Counted from the first letter of the stretch, positions 1-11,045 are shown. The stretch: 64,000 nt of DNA from Tritrichomonas musculus (GCA_039105265.1 JAPFFF010000028.1:868001-932000); one strand, 5' to 3'. Made by a program: numbers and translations. Notes: generated by a model from the sequence alone, not told the origin.

Positions 1-2546
1 ATAAAAAATTTTTATATTTAATTTTACAATCATCAGATCAAAATATTCCAGAAGCACAATTCGATCTTGGTAACATTTTTTTTAAAGTACAATATTTCAC
101 ACGAGATATCACCGAAGCAATTCATTATTATTCACTCGCTGCAAATCAAAATCATCCAAAAGCACAATTCAATCTTGGTCTCATTTATTTTGAAGGAAAA
201 TATGTGACACGAGATATCAACAAAGCAATTCATTATTATTCACTTGCAGCAAATCAAAATATTCCACAAGCGCAATTCAATCTTGGTCACATTTATCATG
301 AAGGAAAATATGTGACACGAGATATCAACAAAGCATTTCATTATTATTCACTTGCAGCAAATCAAAATTATCCACAAGCGCAATTCAATCTTGGTCACAT
401 TTATCATGAAGGAAAATATGTGACACGAGATATCAACAAAGCAATTCATTATTATTCACTTGCAGCAAATCAAAATATTCCAGAAGCACAATTCAATCTT
501 GGTCACATTTATCATGAAGGAAAATATGTGACACGAGATATCAACAAAGCATTTCATTATTTTTCACTTGCAGCAAATCAAAATTATCCACAAGCACAAT
601 TCAATCTTGGCCTCATTTATCATGAAGGAAAATATGTGACACGAGATATCAACAAAGCAATTCATTATTATTCACTTGCAGCAAATCAAAATATTCCAGA
701 AGCACAATTCAATCTTGGTCGCATTTATGATGAAGGACGATATGTGACACGAGATATCTACAAAGCAATTCATTATTATTCACTTGCATCAAATCAAAAT
801 ATTCCAGAAGCACAATTCAATCTTGGTCTCATTTATGATGAAGGAAAATATGTGACACGAGATATCAACAAAGCAATTCATTATTATTCACTTGCAGCAA
901 ATCAAAATTATCCACAAGCACAATTCTATCTTGGTCTCATTTATCATGAAGGAAAATATGTGACACGAGATATCAACAAAGCAATTCATTATTTTTCACT
1001 TGCATCAAATCAAAATCATCCAAAAGCACAATTCAATCTTGGTCTCATTTATTTTGAAGGAAAATATGTGACACGAGATATCTACAAAGCAATTCAATGT
1101 TATTCACTTGCAGCAAATCAAAATTATCCACAAGCACAATTCTATCTTGGTCTCATTTATCATGAAGGAAAATATGTGACACGAGATATCAACAAAGCAA
1201 TTCATTATTATTCACTTGCATCAAATCAAAATTATCCAAAAGCACAATTCAATCTTGGTCTCATTTATGACGAAGGAAAATATGTGACACGAGATATCAA
1301 CAAAGCAATTCATTATTATTCACTTGCAGCAAATCAAAATATTCCACAAGCACAATTCAATCTTGGTCTCATTTATTTTGAAGGAAAATATGTGACACGA
1401 GATATCTACAAAGCAATTCGTTATTTTTCACTTGCATCAAATCAAAATATTCCAGAAGCACAATTCTATCTTGGTCACATTTATCATGAAGGAAAATATG
1501 TGACACGAGATATCTACAAAGCAATTCGTTATTATTCACTTGCATCAAATCAAAATATTCCAGAAGCACAATTCAATCTTGGTCACATTTATCATGAAGG
1601 AAAATATGTGACACGAGATATCAACAAGGCTATTCATTATTACTCACTTGCATCAAATCAAAATATTCCACAAGCCCAACTAAATCTAGGCATCATTTAT
1701 GATGAAGGACGATATGTGACACGAGATATTGACAAGGCTATTCATTATTATTCACTTGCATCAAATCAAAATAATCCACAAGCACAATTCTATCTCGGTC
1801 TCATTTATTATATTGGTATATATATAGAGCGGGATATTAAAAAAGGACGATATTATATCATGTTGGCATCAATAAATAAAGATCGACAAGCAAATTTTGC
1901 TCATGGATTTTTACTTCATGAGGGAAAGTGTGCTGAAAAGGACATTGTAAAAGCCATTCATTATTACAAAGAAGCATCTTCATTCAACAACCAATATTCG
2001 AAAAACAATCTCGGTATTATATACAAGCACGGTAACAATGAAATCAAAAGACATATAGGTAATGCAATTGCATATTTTAAAGAAGCGATTCGACAGAAAA
2101 ATGATTATTTATCAATGTACAACTTAGCTCACATTTACATGTATGATTCAACAATCAAACAAGATCTCAACAAATCAATTGATTTATTAATAAGATCAAT
2201 GAATAAATTTGAGCATTCATTTATTTTGTTATGTTTAGCATTACTTTTGAAATTTGATTTCAATATTGAAACAATCCAGCATGAACTTAAACAAAGAACA
2301 GATATAACTGGAATTTCAATTGAGAGTATAATTAAGAAAATAGCTTTATCTAAGTTTATCTTTAATGAGTTATATGAATCATATCAATACAAGGATTACC
2401 TATATAATATTGAATTAGAATCAATTGAATCATCAAAGCTAGAACATGCAAATGAAGAAGTTGCTCAACAAAAATATCCAAACGCGAAAGAACTTTCATC
2501 CGAATTTTATAAAGGTTTTGGAGAAGATTTATATACTTATAATTAA
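1..2546 (+). CDS. Sel1-repeat protein, 5' part outside window (probably kinase + Sel1)
   Basis: The frame is open from base 3 to the stop at 2544-2546, so the gene starts upstream of the window. It encodes about 20 Sel1-like (TPR-related) repeats of 36 residues. About 16 are nearly identical, with the core AQFNLGLIYHEGKYVTRDI; four diverged repeats and a helical tail ending SSEFYKGFGEDLY follow. Sel1 arrays form solenoids for protein binding. The first residues in the window match the point in the paralogue at 18,514-22,245 where its kinase domain gives way to Sel1 repeats. A kinase domain is therefore expected just outside the window (inference). The GTG at 204 is only an internal Val codon, not a start. 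The array behaves as a 108-bp minisatellite within the coding sequence. Confidence 0.9.
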   Translation, partial: KKFLYLILQSSDQNIPEAQFDLGNIFFKVQYFTRDITEAIHYYSLAANQNHPKAQFNLGLIYFEGKYVTRDINKAIHYYSLAANQNIPQAQFNLGHIYHEGKYVTRDINKAFHYYSLAANQNYPQAQFNLGHIYHEGKYVTRDINKAIHYYSLAANQNIPEAQFNLGHIYHEGKYVTRDINKAFHYFSLAANQNYPQAQFNLGLIYHEGKYVTRDINKAIHYYSLAANQNIPEAQFNLGRIYDEGRYVTRDIYKAIHYYSLASNQNIPEAQFNLGLIYDEGKYVTRDINKAIHYYSLAANQNYPQAQFYLGLIYHEGKYVTRDINKAIHYFSLASNQNHPKAQFNLGLIYFEGKYVTRDIYKAIQCYSLAANQNYPQAQFYLGLIYHEGKYVTRDINKAIHYYSLASNQNYPKAQFNLGLIYDEGKYVTRDINKAIHYYSLAANQNIPQAQFNLGLIYFEGKYVTRDIYKAIRYFSLASNQNIPEAQFYLGHIYHEGKYVTRDIYKAIRYYSLASNQNIPEAQFNLGHIYHEGKYVTRDINKAIHYYSLASNQNIPQAQLNLGIIYDEGRYVTRDIDKAIHYYSLASNQNNPQAQFYLGLIYYIGIYIERDIKKGRYYIMLASINKDRQANFAHGFLLHEGKCAEKDIVKAIHYYKEASSFNNQYSKNNLGIIYKHGNNEIKRHIGNAIAYFKEAIRQKNDYLSMYNLAHIYMYDSTIKQDLNKSIDLLIRSMNKFEHSFILLCLALLLKFDFNIETIQHELKQRTDITGISIESIIKKIALSKFIFNELYESYQYKDYLYNIELESIESSKLEHANEEVAQQKYPNAKELSSEFYKGFGEDLYTYN

Positions 2547-2649
2547 GAAATAGTTCAGAATATTCAAATACCAAAACATAACGAAGATCAAAAGAAAAAG
2601 AGAAAAAACCCCCTTTCAAAATTAAGTTTTACATATTCTGAACCTAAAA

Positions 2650-2960
2650 TTGAAGTTGATTTCACTGGATTCTATTTGCTTTTGAGCATATAAAGAAGGG
2701 TCGTATTTGACACTAAGGCTGGAGAATGCCTTGATTCAAATGGTGAAAAGCATGCTTCGCAGCAAAGCTATACATGTATCGTAGATGGTCTATTCATCGT
2801 GATTTATCCTTTCGCAATATTTAAGTGACAAATTTGCAAATTATAATAATTTAAATGATCTTACAAATTCAGTTTGAACGCCATATTGCATGACACCTGA
2901 AAACTTTTTTTAGATGAGTTATGAAGGATACAGAAAATCGAATTCATTGAATTTTTTTAT
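2650..2960 (+). pseudogene. Decayed protein-kinase fragment
   Basis: No long frame exists, but pieces of a TKL-like kinase can be read across shifting frames. A piece like the hinge region (GSYLTLRLENAL) lies near 2,700. The catalytic-loop motif HRDLSFRNI is at about 2,793-2,820. An activation-segment/APE-like piece (LTNSV then TPYCMTPENF) lies near 2,865-2,910. Several stops and frameshifts separate them. It lies about 100 bp downstream of the Sel1 gene on the same strand and is probably a relic of another kinase gene. Identification rests on short motifs only. Confidence 0.5.
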
Positions 2961-5001
2961 TAGAAACATTGAGTACATTCTTAATATATGACAATTAATA
3001 AAAAAATGGAAAATGTCCATTTAGCCCCAAAATTTTTTACATCACATGTCTTTTTGGGGCTATTTGTTTTTTTGTCAAAATTTATTTATTTATTTTTGTT
3101 AAAGTGTACATTTAGCCCCCATTTTAGTTTTCACTTAGTATTTGTGCTATGTTTTCATATTTATTAGCCTTTTAAAATCATTTTTATAAATATTCTAGCA
3201 TGTTTAAAGTTTCTTTAGCGTTTTCATTAAAATTATTAATATTTAAATTATCATATAAGCATGTTAACTTGTTTAATAAGAAAAAATTCTACTTTATATA
3301 TTTTGGTTGAGTATATGCGATACTTTTTGTTCAGAGAGCAAGCCTTTCATAAAATATTTTAAAAAGATATCAATTTTACAATTTTTCAGTAGGTCATAAA
3401 AAACATTTTAAACAGTTAATTTCATCATAGTTTGTTGTTTTATAACTTTATGATTCTTGAATATTAGTGATTTGCACTTGAATTGTTGAGAATTACACAT
3501 ACAAACAAATTTTTTTCAATATAACATATATTTTTCTGTAAAAAAGTTTGTATACTACTTGTTGTTACTATTTAAAAAATTAGAATGCTTTTTTTTTCTT
3601 TTTTTCAATCATCGATTATATATAATAATTGAAAGCATATATGGTCTATTTTCTATTAAAAAGTTTATTATACAACCAAATATATTCACAAATCATTATT
3701 AAAAAGAGATTACATTAGTCAACTAATGTACCTTTTCTTGTCAAAAAATGTTCCATTATAATAGTAAATAGTGCTTTTTGATTACTTTTATAATTTTTTT
3801 TGGTGGACTTTAAATGATTATCACAAATTCATTTTTTTTTTGTTTTAGGATTAAAAAACTCTAATTATTTATTATATAATTGATTTTAAAAAGCTGTATC
3901 TGTGAATCTAATTTTAATTTATGAATTGAAATAAGAGATTAACAAATATTTTTTTGATGAATCTCTTTTGTGCAATTAAACCTTTTAAAAAATCAAATAC
4001 TATTTATTTATAAGCATATTTAATATTACATTTTTGATGTATGATGATATATTTGAAAATTATTATTATTATTCTCAATATTCCATTTCATGTAGCAAAT
4101 CGCAGTGGAAATTCTATAATATTTATGAAAAATATGATGAAATATGATAATTATTTTATATTCAAAGTTATTTGAAAAAAATAATTTACCCTCAAGTGAC
4201 CTTTATTTCGTCTAACGAGTTTTTTATTTTTTTTTATTCTTTCAATTCCTCTCAATTTTTTCATATAATAGAAAATAAAACCTTAATATTGAGAGAAAAC
4301 TTCTTTAATATGGCATGTTATGAATTTTCCTTTGGTGAAAATGTTATATTCCATCAACAATGTTCAATGGTCCAGGTTATTTGTATTTTTAAAAATTTCT
4401 CTCAATATATAATTCACTATATCTTGAGAAGTTTTAGGTTTTGTAAAGTAGATGTATTAATTTCGAGGTTTTATGAGGAACTAATCCAGAAAATGTAAAA
4501 AAAAGTAGCCATTGCTAATAAAAGTCGTACTCAAATTTTTAATAATTTAGTAATATCTCGGCCAATGATGAGCGTTAAGAAAATTCCTTTGGCCAACTTC
4601 TTTTTTTTTTATTTTTGATTCATATGGCAATTTTCTTCTGACTGTGCTTTCCTATCGGTCGAATTGAAAATCGTTAATATCACAAATGAGAAATTATGAT
4701 TTAGACTATAAATTTTAGTGCCTTTATGTGATATATAAAACTGATGATATATATATAAAGCTAAAATAGCAACTTCTAATAATATTTTTATTCAATAATG
4801 AAAAATTATCATATACTGAATTTGTTAGTGGTTTAAATAAAAAATTATAGTTTTTCCGATTTATTAAAATTGGAAATTACTTTGACTTGTCAAAAATATA
4901 TAAATTTTCAAATAATTATCGGACATGATCAAATAATTACATAAAAAATTATTATATATGAGTCGGTAATAAACAAAAAAAAGCAAGATATAATAAATAT
5001 A
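2961..5001. other. AT-rich intergenic region
   Basis: About 2 kb of AT-rich DNA with many homopolymer runs. I see no convincing gene. A 108-codon open stretch at 4,172-4,498 begins with TTG, is rich in Phe/Ile/Tyr and resembles no family I know. The only structured element is the TAGCCCC inverted repeat at 3,022-3,062, listed separately. Confidence 0.6.
3022..3062. repeat. TAGCCCCAAAA inverted repeat (hairpin)
   Basis: TAGCCCCAAAA at 3,022-3,032 is the exact reverse complement of TTTTGGGGCTA at 3,052-3,062, with a 19-nt gap. A further TAGCCCCC lies near 3,114. A related arrangement, TGTCCA then TAGCCCCC facing TTTTTGGGGCTA, occurs at 10,981-11,045, so this is a dispersed motif. It may be the end of a small repeat element. 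No target duplication was identified. Confidence 0.45.
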
Positions 5002-8000
5002 TTATAATTTATTTAAAATATTTTTCAATCTTCGACTTTTAATTTCCTCAGGTACATCTTGGTCTTGAATTGCTTTTCCCTGTTGTTCTTCTTCTTCATC
5101 GTCACTGTCAGAACGAAAATATTCCGGATATTGTGAAATATCTAAAGGTCTACATTGATAATTTAGATGATTTTTTTCCCCTTCTAACATTGCTCTAAGA
5201 TTTTTAATTTTGGAATACCAATTGATTGCGTTTACAGTAGGGGTTGGCTGCGCTGATGTCGGCGCTGTTTGATTTATCGATGAGCAGTAAGTCATTTGGG
5301 AATTGTTTAATGTAGGAAAGGATCCAGACATTGTATTTACATTTGAAGTTGGCTGCATTATTGTCGTTGCTATCTGGCTTACCGATGAGTAATTAGTCAT
5401 TTGGAAATTGTTTGCTGAAGGAATGTGGGTAGTATAAGCATCATTAGGTGGTTGTGAGGAAATGGCAGTAGGATATCTTATTGGTGATGTTGTAGTCGAA
5501 AAAGAATTGGTCGATGTTGTATTAGCAAGAGTATAAAAATTAGTAGATGGCTGAGTAAATTTAGTAGTTGTTTTTCTTTCCGGTGAGGATTTAGTCGAGC
5601 GAGTTTTGGTTGTTATTGTAAGATTACTAGTATTAACGGTGCTGAGTGGCTGTGAGGAAATGACAGTAGGATATCTTATTGGTGATGTTGTAGTCGAAAA
5701 AGAATTGGTCGATGTTGTATTAGCAAGAGTATAAAAATTAGTAGATGGCTGAGTAAATTTAGTAGTTGTTTTTCTTTCCGGTGAGGATTTAGTCGAGCGA
5801 GTTTTGGTTGTTATTGTAAGATTACTAGTATTAACGGTGCTGAGTGGCTGTGAGGAAATGACAGTAGGATATCTTATTGGTGATGTTGTAGTCGAAAAAG
5901 AATTGGTCGATGTTGTATTAGCAAGAGTATAAAAATTAGTAGATGGCTGAGTAAATTTAGTAGTTGTTTTTCTTTCCGGTGAGGATTTAGTCGAGCGAGT
6001 TTTGGTTGTTATTGTAAGATTACTAGTATTAACGGTGCTGAGTGGCTGTGAGGAAATGGCAGTAGGATATCTTATTGGTGATGTTGTAGTTGGAAAAGAA
6101 TTGGTCGATGTAGAAGCAGTATTTGTATCTGTAAATGATTGGGAAGATATTGTAGGTGTGCATGCTATCGTCGGGTCGTTGGTTGAAATATAATTGTATG
6201 ATGATGAGGAACCATTCGTACATGATTCTGTGTTTCCATTTGAAAGCGTGTTTATGAAATTGGGTTGATTTTGTTGATTATCTTCTTTTTCATCTTTTTG
6301 TGGTTCTATTTTGTTTCTAATTTTTATAAGAAGCTGAACTTTTTCCAAGAGTTTATTTTTCAATTCTTCGTTTTTCTTTATCTTGTTATTTATTTTTTTT
6401 GGCGTTTCGTTTTGAATCAAAATAAGATCTTTGATGAAAGTAGATTGATTTTTCTCTGTTTCTTTCAATAAATCTAAAAATTCAAAAGAATGCAATGCGA
6501 TTTGCATATCCATAAAAATGCCAAAGTATTCATTTTCTGGCTTAATTTGTTCAAAAGCTCTGTATATGCATGTTGCTTGGTCTAAAATATTTTTAATTTG
6601 CTTTCTAGTTTCATAAATTTCATTTTTTTTTGATTCGTTTAATTCGTCACTAAATTGATCGAGACGATTCAGGATCTTATCTTCGTTAGATTTTAATTCT
6701 TCAATAATTGTTATACTCGTTATGATAGTATTATTAAGATTGTTGATGATTTTTCCTCTGAGCTCGCTTTCACTTTTTATTTTAAAGTCTTTTTTTTCCT
6801 CTTTAGAAAAATCTTTGAAGTGCTTTGTCAATGAATCTTCCCAAGATGAAATTATTGTTTCTTTTGACAATTTATTCCAAGCCTCTTCTAAAACAGATGC
6901 AGCTTCTTGCTTGGAAATCTTCCTTGGTGGAGGGATTGATTCCATGAATTTAGCTTTTTCAACATCATAACATTTTAAAATTTCATCACTTCGAACTTTG
7001 TTGATATATGCGCATGCTTTTGACTTCAAAATTCCAAAGATCTTTTTGTCCAAGGGCTGAAATAAATCAGTTGTGCCTTTGGGAATTTGAATAATGTCAA
7101 TGTTCAAAGCATTCGCATATTCAACGCATTCATCACAAATATGAACGGGATAGCTGTCAGTCAATAGATAAATCCTATTTCGTTGGTCATAAAATTCTAA
7201 GCCGTCCGTTGGTTTAATAAAACGGTACCTGAGGGCATTCAAATATCGCTTCCATGTGTCTCGGGTGGTCCAACCTTTTATTGAATGATCAGAATATGCT
7301 CTCATCGTTAAATCTTCGTTTTCGTCATCAATACTTTTTGTAACATTTCGATTTTGGCCAAACCAGTTGGTTTCACATCTGGTAGTTACTCCTCCAGCAA
7401 TTAACAATAATGGGAGGATATCTCCTGCTGCTGTTATACTAGCTAGGGTTGTAAAGCCTTCTTTGTCACTGTCACCAGAATAAACAACTACTCCATCAGA
7501 GCCTTTTTTTGCCCATGTCGTTAAACGCGATTGTTCACATCGCCACATTGTTTCGTCGGTATTAACAATGTGATCTTTCTCGGCAATAGAAAAAACATTA
7601 CAAACTTTTGTTAGGAATTTAATGACATCTTGATCAGAAGCATTTGGTCGCCTTTTAAAATGCAGTCTTCTGGTTGAAAAATCATATCTCCTTTTAAATC
7701 GTCGTATATATTTGTTAGAAGCTGAAAATTGCCTTTTTTCGTTTGGCTCTTTATAAGATATATAGTAAGAAAGCATTATAGCTCGAATGAAATTGTTTGT
7801 AATAGGATGCAAATGCTGATTAATAACAAAATTGATTATGTCGACTATTCTTCTCTCTTCATCAGGTGTAAAAACGTAAGAATCTGGGTTTCGTAAATGA
7901 TCTGGAATCCAAGAAAGATTTCGTTTTAAATTATAGTGCCATTGTTTCATGGTTCCTTTTTTAACATCATATATGTCGGACAATTCATCAATGTGAGTAT

Positions 8001-8142
8001 GTGCATATTCAGAATGCAATAATTGCCACACACCATCTTTTTTCATTTTCTGGATAGTGCTTGTATAATTTCTATAACCTCCATAATGCTGATGGATCTT
8101 TGATAATTGAATAACTTTATCGATTGGGTTTAAATTGATCAT
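5002..8142 (-). CDS. Pogo/CENP-B-like DDE transposase (DDE_1) with Ser/Thr-rich tail
   Basis: 1046 residues from a true ATG. An N-terminal helix-turn-helix lies near residues 58-75 and a CENP-B-type DNA-binding region (NKYIRRFKRRYDFSTRR) near 143-159. The RNase-H-like DDE core has Asp196 (VNTDET), Asp329 (LLTDS) and Asp365 (LFQPLD), with 35 residues between the last two, as in pogo/Tigger-type Tc1/mariner transposases. All three acidic residues are present, so the enzyme could be active. A helical, possibly coiled-coil segment follows at about 470-620. Next comes a Ser/Thr-rich region of about 300 residues built from a 66-residue repeat, and then an acidic C-terminus. That tail is unusual for the family. 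No terminal inverted repeats could be found on either side, so the gene may be a stranded or domesticated copy. Confidence 0.85.
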   Translation of the reverse strand: MINLNPIDKVIQLSKIHQHYGGYRNYTSTIQKMKKDGVWQLLHSEYAHTHIDELSDIYDVKKGTMKQWHYNLKRNLSWIPDHLRNPDSYVFTPDEERRIVDIINFVINQHLHPITNNFIRAIMLSYYISYKEPNEKRQFSASNKYIRRFKRRYDFSTRRLHFKRRPNASDQDVIKFLTKVCNVFSIAEKDHIVNTDETMWRCEQSRLTTWAKKGSDGVVVYSGDSDKEGFTTLASITAAGDILPLLLIAGGVTTRCETNWFGQNRNVTKSIDDENEDLTMRAYSDHSIKGWTTRDTWKRYLNALRYRFIKPTDGLEFYDQRNRIYLLTDSYPVHICDECVEYANALNIDIIQIPKGTTDLFQPLDKKIFGILKSKACAYINKVRSDEILKCYDVEKAKFMESIPPPRKISKQEAASVLEEAWNKLSKETIISSWEDSLTKHFKDFSKEEKKDFKIKSESELRGKIINNLNNTIITSITIIEELKSNEDKILNRLDQFSDELNESKKNEIYETRKQIKNILDQATCIYRAFEQIKPENEYFGIFMDMQIALHSFEFLDLLKETEKNQSTFIKDLILIQNETPKKINNKIKKNEELKNKLLEKVQLLIKIRNKIEPQKDEKEDNQQNQPNFINTLSNGNTESCTNGSSSSYNYISTNDPTIACTPTISSQSFTDTNTASTSTNSFPTTTSPIRYPTAISSQPLSTVNTSNLTITTKTRSTKSSPERKTTTKFTQPSTNFYTLANTTSTNSFSTTTSPIRYPTVISSQPLSTVNTSNLTITTKTRSTKSSPERKTTTKFTQPSTNFYTLANTTSTNSFSTTTSPIRYPTVISSQPLSTVNTSNLTITTKTRSTKSSPERKTTTKFTQPSTNFYTLANTTSTNSFSTTTSPIRYPTAISSQPPNDAYTTHIPSANNFQMTNYSSVSQIATTIMQPTSNVNTMSGSFPTLNNSQMTYCSSINQTAPTSAQPTPTVNAINWYSKIKNLRAMLEGEKNHLNYQCRPLDISQYPEYFRSDSDDEEEEQQGKAIQDQDVPEEIKSRRLKNILNKL
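5465..6095 (-). repeat. 198-bp in-frame tandem repeat inside transposase gene
   Basis: The motif GGATATCTTATTGGTGATGT recurs at 5,471, 5,669, 5,867 and 6,065, exactly 198 bp apart. Three almost identical units and a partial fourth encode a 66-residue Ser/Thr-rich unit containing SPIRYPT, TRSTKSSPERKTTTKF and PSTNFYTLANT. Near identity of the copies indicates recent expansion or homogenisation. Confidence 0.9.
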
Positions 8143-8309
8143 TTTTTCTCATATGTTTTTTCTCTTATCGTATTTTCAGATCACAAGTCATACTTCAATT
8201 GAATAGTATAAAAACGTGTTATATTATTTTTTTATTAATAAAATGCATTTCATTTCTGTTATCTATGCAGCTTTAGTCAGGAATCTAACTTCTCTCGCAA
8301 TTTTCCAAG

Positions 8310-10213
8310 CATTTGGTTTGTTTCGGGAACATTTTCCGGGAACAGCGAGGCATTTGGAACGCTTTGTTTCGGGAACATTTTTCAGGAACAGCGAGGCATT
8401 TGGAACGCTTTGTTTCGGGAACATTTTTCAGGAACAGCGAGGCATTTGGAACGCTTTGTTTCGGGAACATTTTTCAGGAACAGCGAGGCATTTGGAACGC
8501 TTTGTTTCAGGAACTTTTTCCGGGAACAGCGAGGCATTTGGAACGCTTTGTTTCGGGAACATTTTTCAGGAACAGCGAGGCATTTGGAACGCTTTGTTTC
8601 GGGAACATTTTTCAGGAACAGCGAGGCATTTGGAACGCTTTGTTTCAGGAACTTTTTCCGGGAACAGCGAGGCATTTGGAACGCTTTGTTTCAGGAACTT
8701 TTTCCGGGAACAGCGAGGCATTTGGAACGCTTTGTTTCAGGAACTTTTTCCGGGAACAGCGAGGCATTTGGAACGCTTTGTTTCGGGAACATTTTTCAGG
8801 AACAGCGAGGCATTTGGAACGCTTTGTTTCGGGAACATTTTTCAGGAACAGCGAGGCATTTGGAACGCTTTGTTTCAGGAACTTTTTCCGGGAACAGCGA
8901 GGCATTTGGAACGCTTTGTTTCGGGAACATTTTTCAGGAACAGCGAGGCATTTGGAACGCTTTGTTTCGGGAACATTTTTCAGGAACAGCGAGGCATTTG
9001 GAACGCTTTGTTTCAGGAACTTTTTCCGGGAACAGCGAGGCATTTGGAACGCTTTGTTTCGGGAACATTTTTCAGGAACAGCGAGGCATTTGGAACGCTT
9101 TGTTTCGGGAACATTTTTCAGGAACAGCGAGGCATTTGGAACGCTTTGTTTCGGGAACATTTTTCAGGAACAGCGAGGCATTTGGAACGCTTTGTTTCGG
9201 GAACATTTTTCAGGAACAGCGAGGCATTTGGAACGCTTTGTTTCAGGAACTTTTTCCGGGAACAGCGAGGCATTTGGAACGCTTTGTTTCGGGAACATTT
9301 TTCAGGAACAGCGAGGCATTTGGAACGCTTTGTTTCGGGAACATTTTTCAGGAACAGCGAGGCATTTGGAACGCTTTGTTTCGGGAACATTTTTCAGGAA
9401 CAGCGAGGCATTTGGAACGCTTTGTTTCGGGAACATTTTTCAGGAACAGCGAGGCATTTGGAACGCTTTGTTTCAGGAACTTTTTCCGGGAACAGCGAGG
9501 CATTTGGAACGCTTTGTTTCGGGAACATTTTTCAGGAACAGCGAGGCATTTGGAACGCTTTGTTTCGGGAACATTTTTCAGGAACAGCGAGGCATTTGGA
9601 ACGCTTTGTTTCGGGAACATTTTCCGGGAACAGCGAGGCATTTGGAACGCTTTATTTCGGGAACATTTTTCAGGAACAGCGAGGCATTTGGAACGCTTTG
9701 TTTCGGGAACATTTTTCAGGAACAGCGAGGCATTTGGAACGCTTTGTTTCGGGAACATTTTTCAGGAACAGCGAGGCATTTGGAACGCTTTGTTTCAGGA
9801 ACTTTTTCCGGGAACAGCGAGGCATTTGGAACGCTTTGTTTCGGGAACATTTTTCAGGAACAGCGAGGCATTTGGAACGCTTTGTTTCGGGAACATTTTT
9901 CAGGAACAGCGAGGCATTTGGAACGCTTTGTTTCGGGAACATTTTTCAGGAACAGCGAGGCATTTGGAACGCTTTGTTTCGGGAACATTTTTCAGGAACA
10001 GCGAGGCATTTGGAACGCTTTGTTTCAGGAACTTTTTCCGGGAACAGCGAGGCATTTGGAACGCTTTGTTTCGGGAACATTTTTCAGGAACAGCGAGGCA
10101 TTTGGAACGCTTTGTTTCGGGAACATTTTTCAGGAACAGCGAGGCATTTGGAACGCTTTGTTTCAGGAACATTTTCCGGGAACAGCGAGGCATTTGGAAC
10201 GCTTTATTTCGGG
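8310..10213. repeat. 46-bp minisatellite, about 41 units
   Basis: About 1.9 kb of head-to-tail 46-bp units, each containing GCGAGGCATTTGGAACGCTT. Two main variants differ in the spacer: A has GGGAACATTTTTCAGG and B has AGGAACTTTTTCCGGG. Hybrids occur near 8,326, 9,611 and 10,163. It is much GC-richer than the surrounding DNA. All three forward frames are open for over 1.8 kb because the unit has no stop in any frame and 46 is not a multiple of 3. Each frame therefore spells the same 46-residue cycle (with SGTFFRNSEAFGTLCF). I take this as a property of the repeat, not as evidence of three proteins. A frame starting at ATG 8,241 could be translated, but nothing else supports it. Confidence 0.95.
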
Positions 10214-10524
10214 AGCCTCTATCCGAAGCTCGAATTTTTTGCAAACAAAATAACAAAAACGGTTGTTGTCAAAATTTCACTAACTTGTTTAAAAGTTAAT
10301 AAATATTCATTTTTAGTATATTAATGTTCTGTTTATAAAAAATAATAGTTATTTTATATAATTCTCATAAAATTTATTCAAAAATTACCAAAAATGAATA
10401 TGCCTTTGAAATATTATCAAATTATTTGATTGTTTTTGTAATTCATTTAAATATTGTGTTAAAAATAAATAATTTACTCTCAAAAAGTCCAGCCGAAATA
10501 AAGGTCCTCTTAGGGTAATAATAA

Positions 10525-10862
10525 TTAAGGGACCACTATCATATTTTTTTGTAAACATTTCAATATTGAGAAAACTCATAGAAAAGAAAATTCAATAGTT
10601 GTTATCTTGGAAAAAGTTTAAAACTTTAAAATTTCACCATTCCGATCATTTTTGTAAAATTTTTACTCCTTTCAACTTTTAAATTTTTATTGAAAAAAGG
10701 GAATAGGCTTAAAAGAAGAATAGAAATAAATGATATGTAATTTATATAATTTATATATACCAAAATATAGCAAAAATACTCAAGAAATAATTTTTTTTAA
10801 GTCAATTAATTTTGTGATAACTCATAGAATTTTTAACACAGAATTTGATAGTGGTCCCTTAA
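10525..10862. mobile_element. 338-bp MITE-like element with 17-bp terminal inverted repeats
   Basis: TTAAGGGACCACTATCA at 10,525-10,541 is perfectly reverse-complemented at 10,846-10,862. The ends can be read as a TTAA duplication around GGGACCACTATCA or as a TA duplication around a longer repeat. The first suggests piggyBac-type insertion and the second Tc1/mariner; the sequence alone cannot separate them. The interior is AT-rich and has no gene. Confidence 0.6.
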
Positions 10863-10987
10863 AATCTCTTCTTTTTTTTTTTAATATTTTTTTTTGTTAG
10901 TTTTGTATGATATCTTTCCTTTTTAAAATTTCCCTAGTTCTTTTTTATTTATTTTTGTTGTTTAGTTGAATTTTATTACTTGTCCAA

Positions 10988-11045
10988 ATAGCCCCCAAAT
11001 TTTTACCATTTTTCCCCAAAAATTTCAATTGAATTTTTGGGGCTA
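10988..11045. repeat. Second TAGCCCC inverted repeat
   Basis: TAGCCCCCAAA near 10,988 faces TTTTTGGGGCTA ending at 11,045. An inner near-palindrome of CCCCAAAAATT and its complement lies at about 11,013-11,042. The preceding TGTCCAAA resembles the TGTCCATT before the copy at 3,022, which supports common descent of the two. Confidence 0.4.

Noticed and set aside
4172-4498. 108-codon open stretch
   Set aside because: Begins with TTG, is low-complexity Phe/Ile/Tyr-rich and has no recognisable family or initiator.
8216-10324. Three overlapping long forward frames of 629-702 codons, and minus-strand frames, across the 46-bp repeat
   Set aside because: All follow from one stop-free 46-bp unit whose length is not a multiple of three. 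No start context, domain or non-repeat coding region supports a protein.
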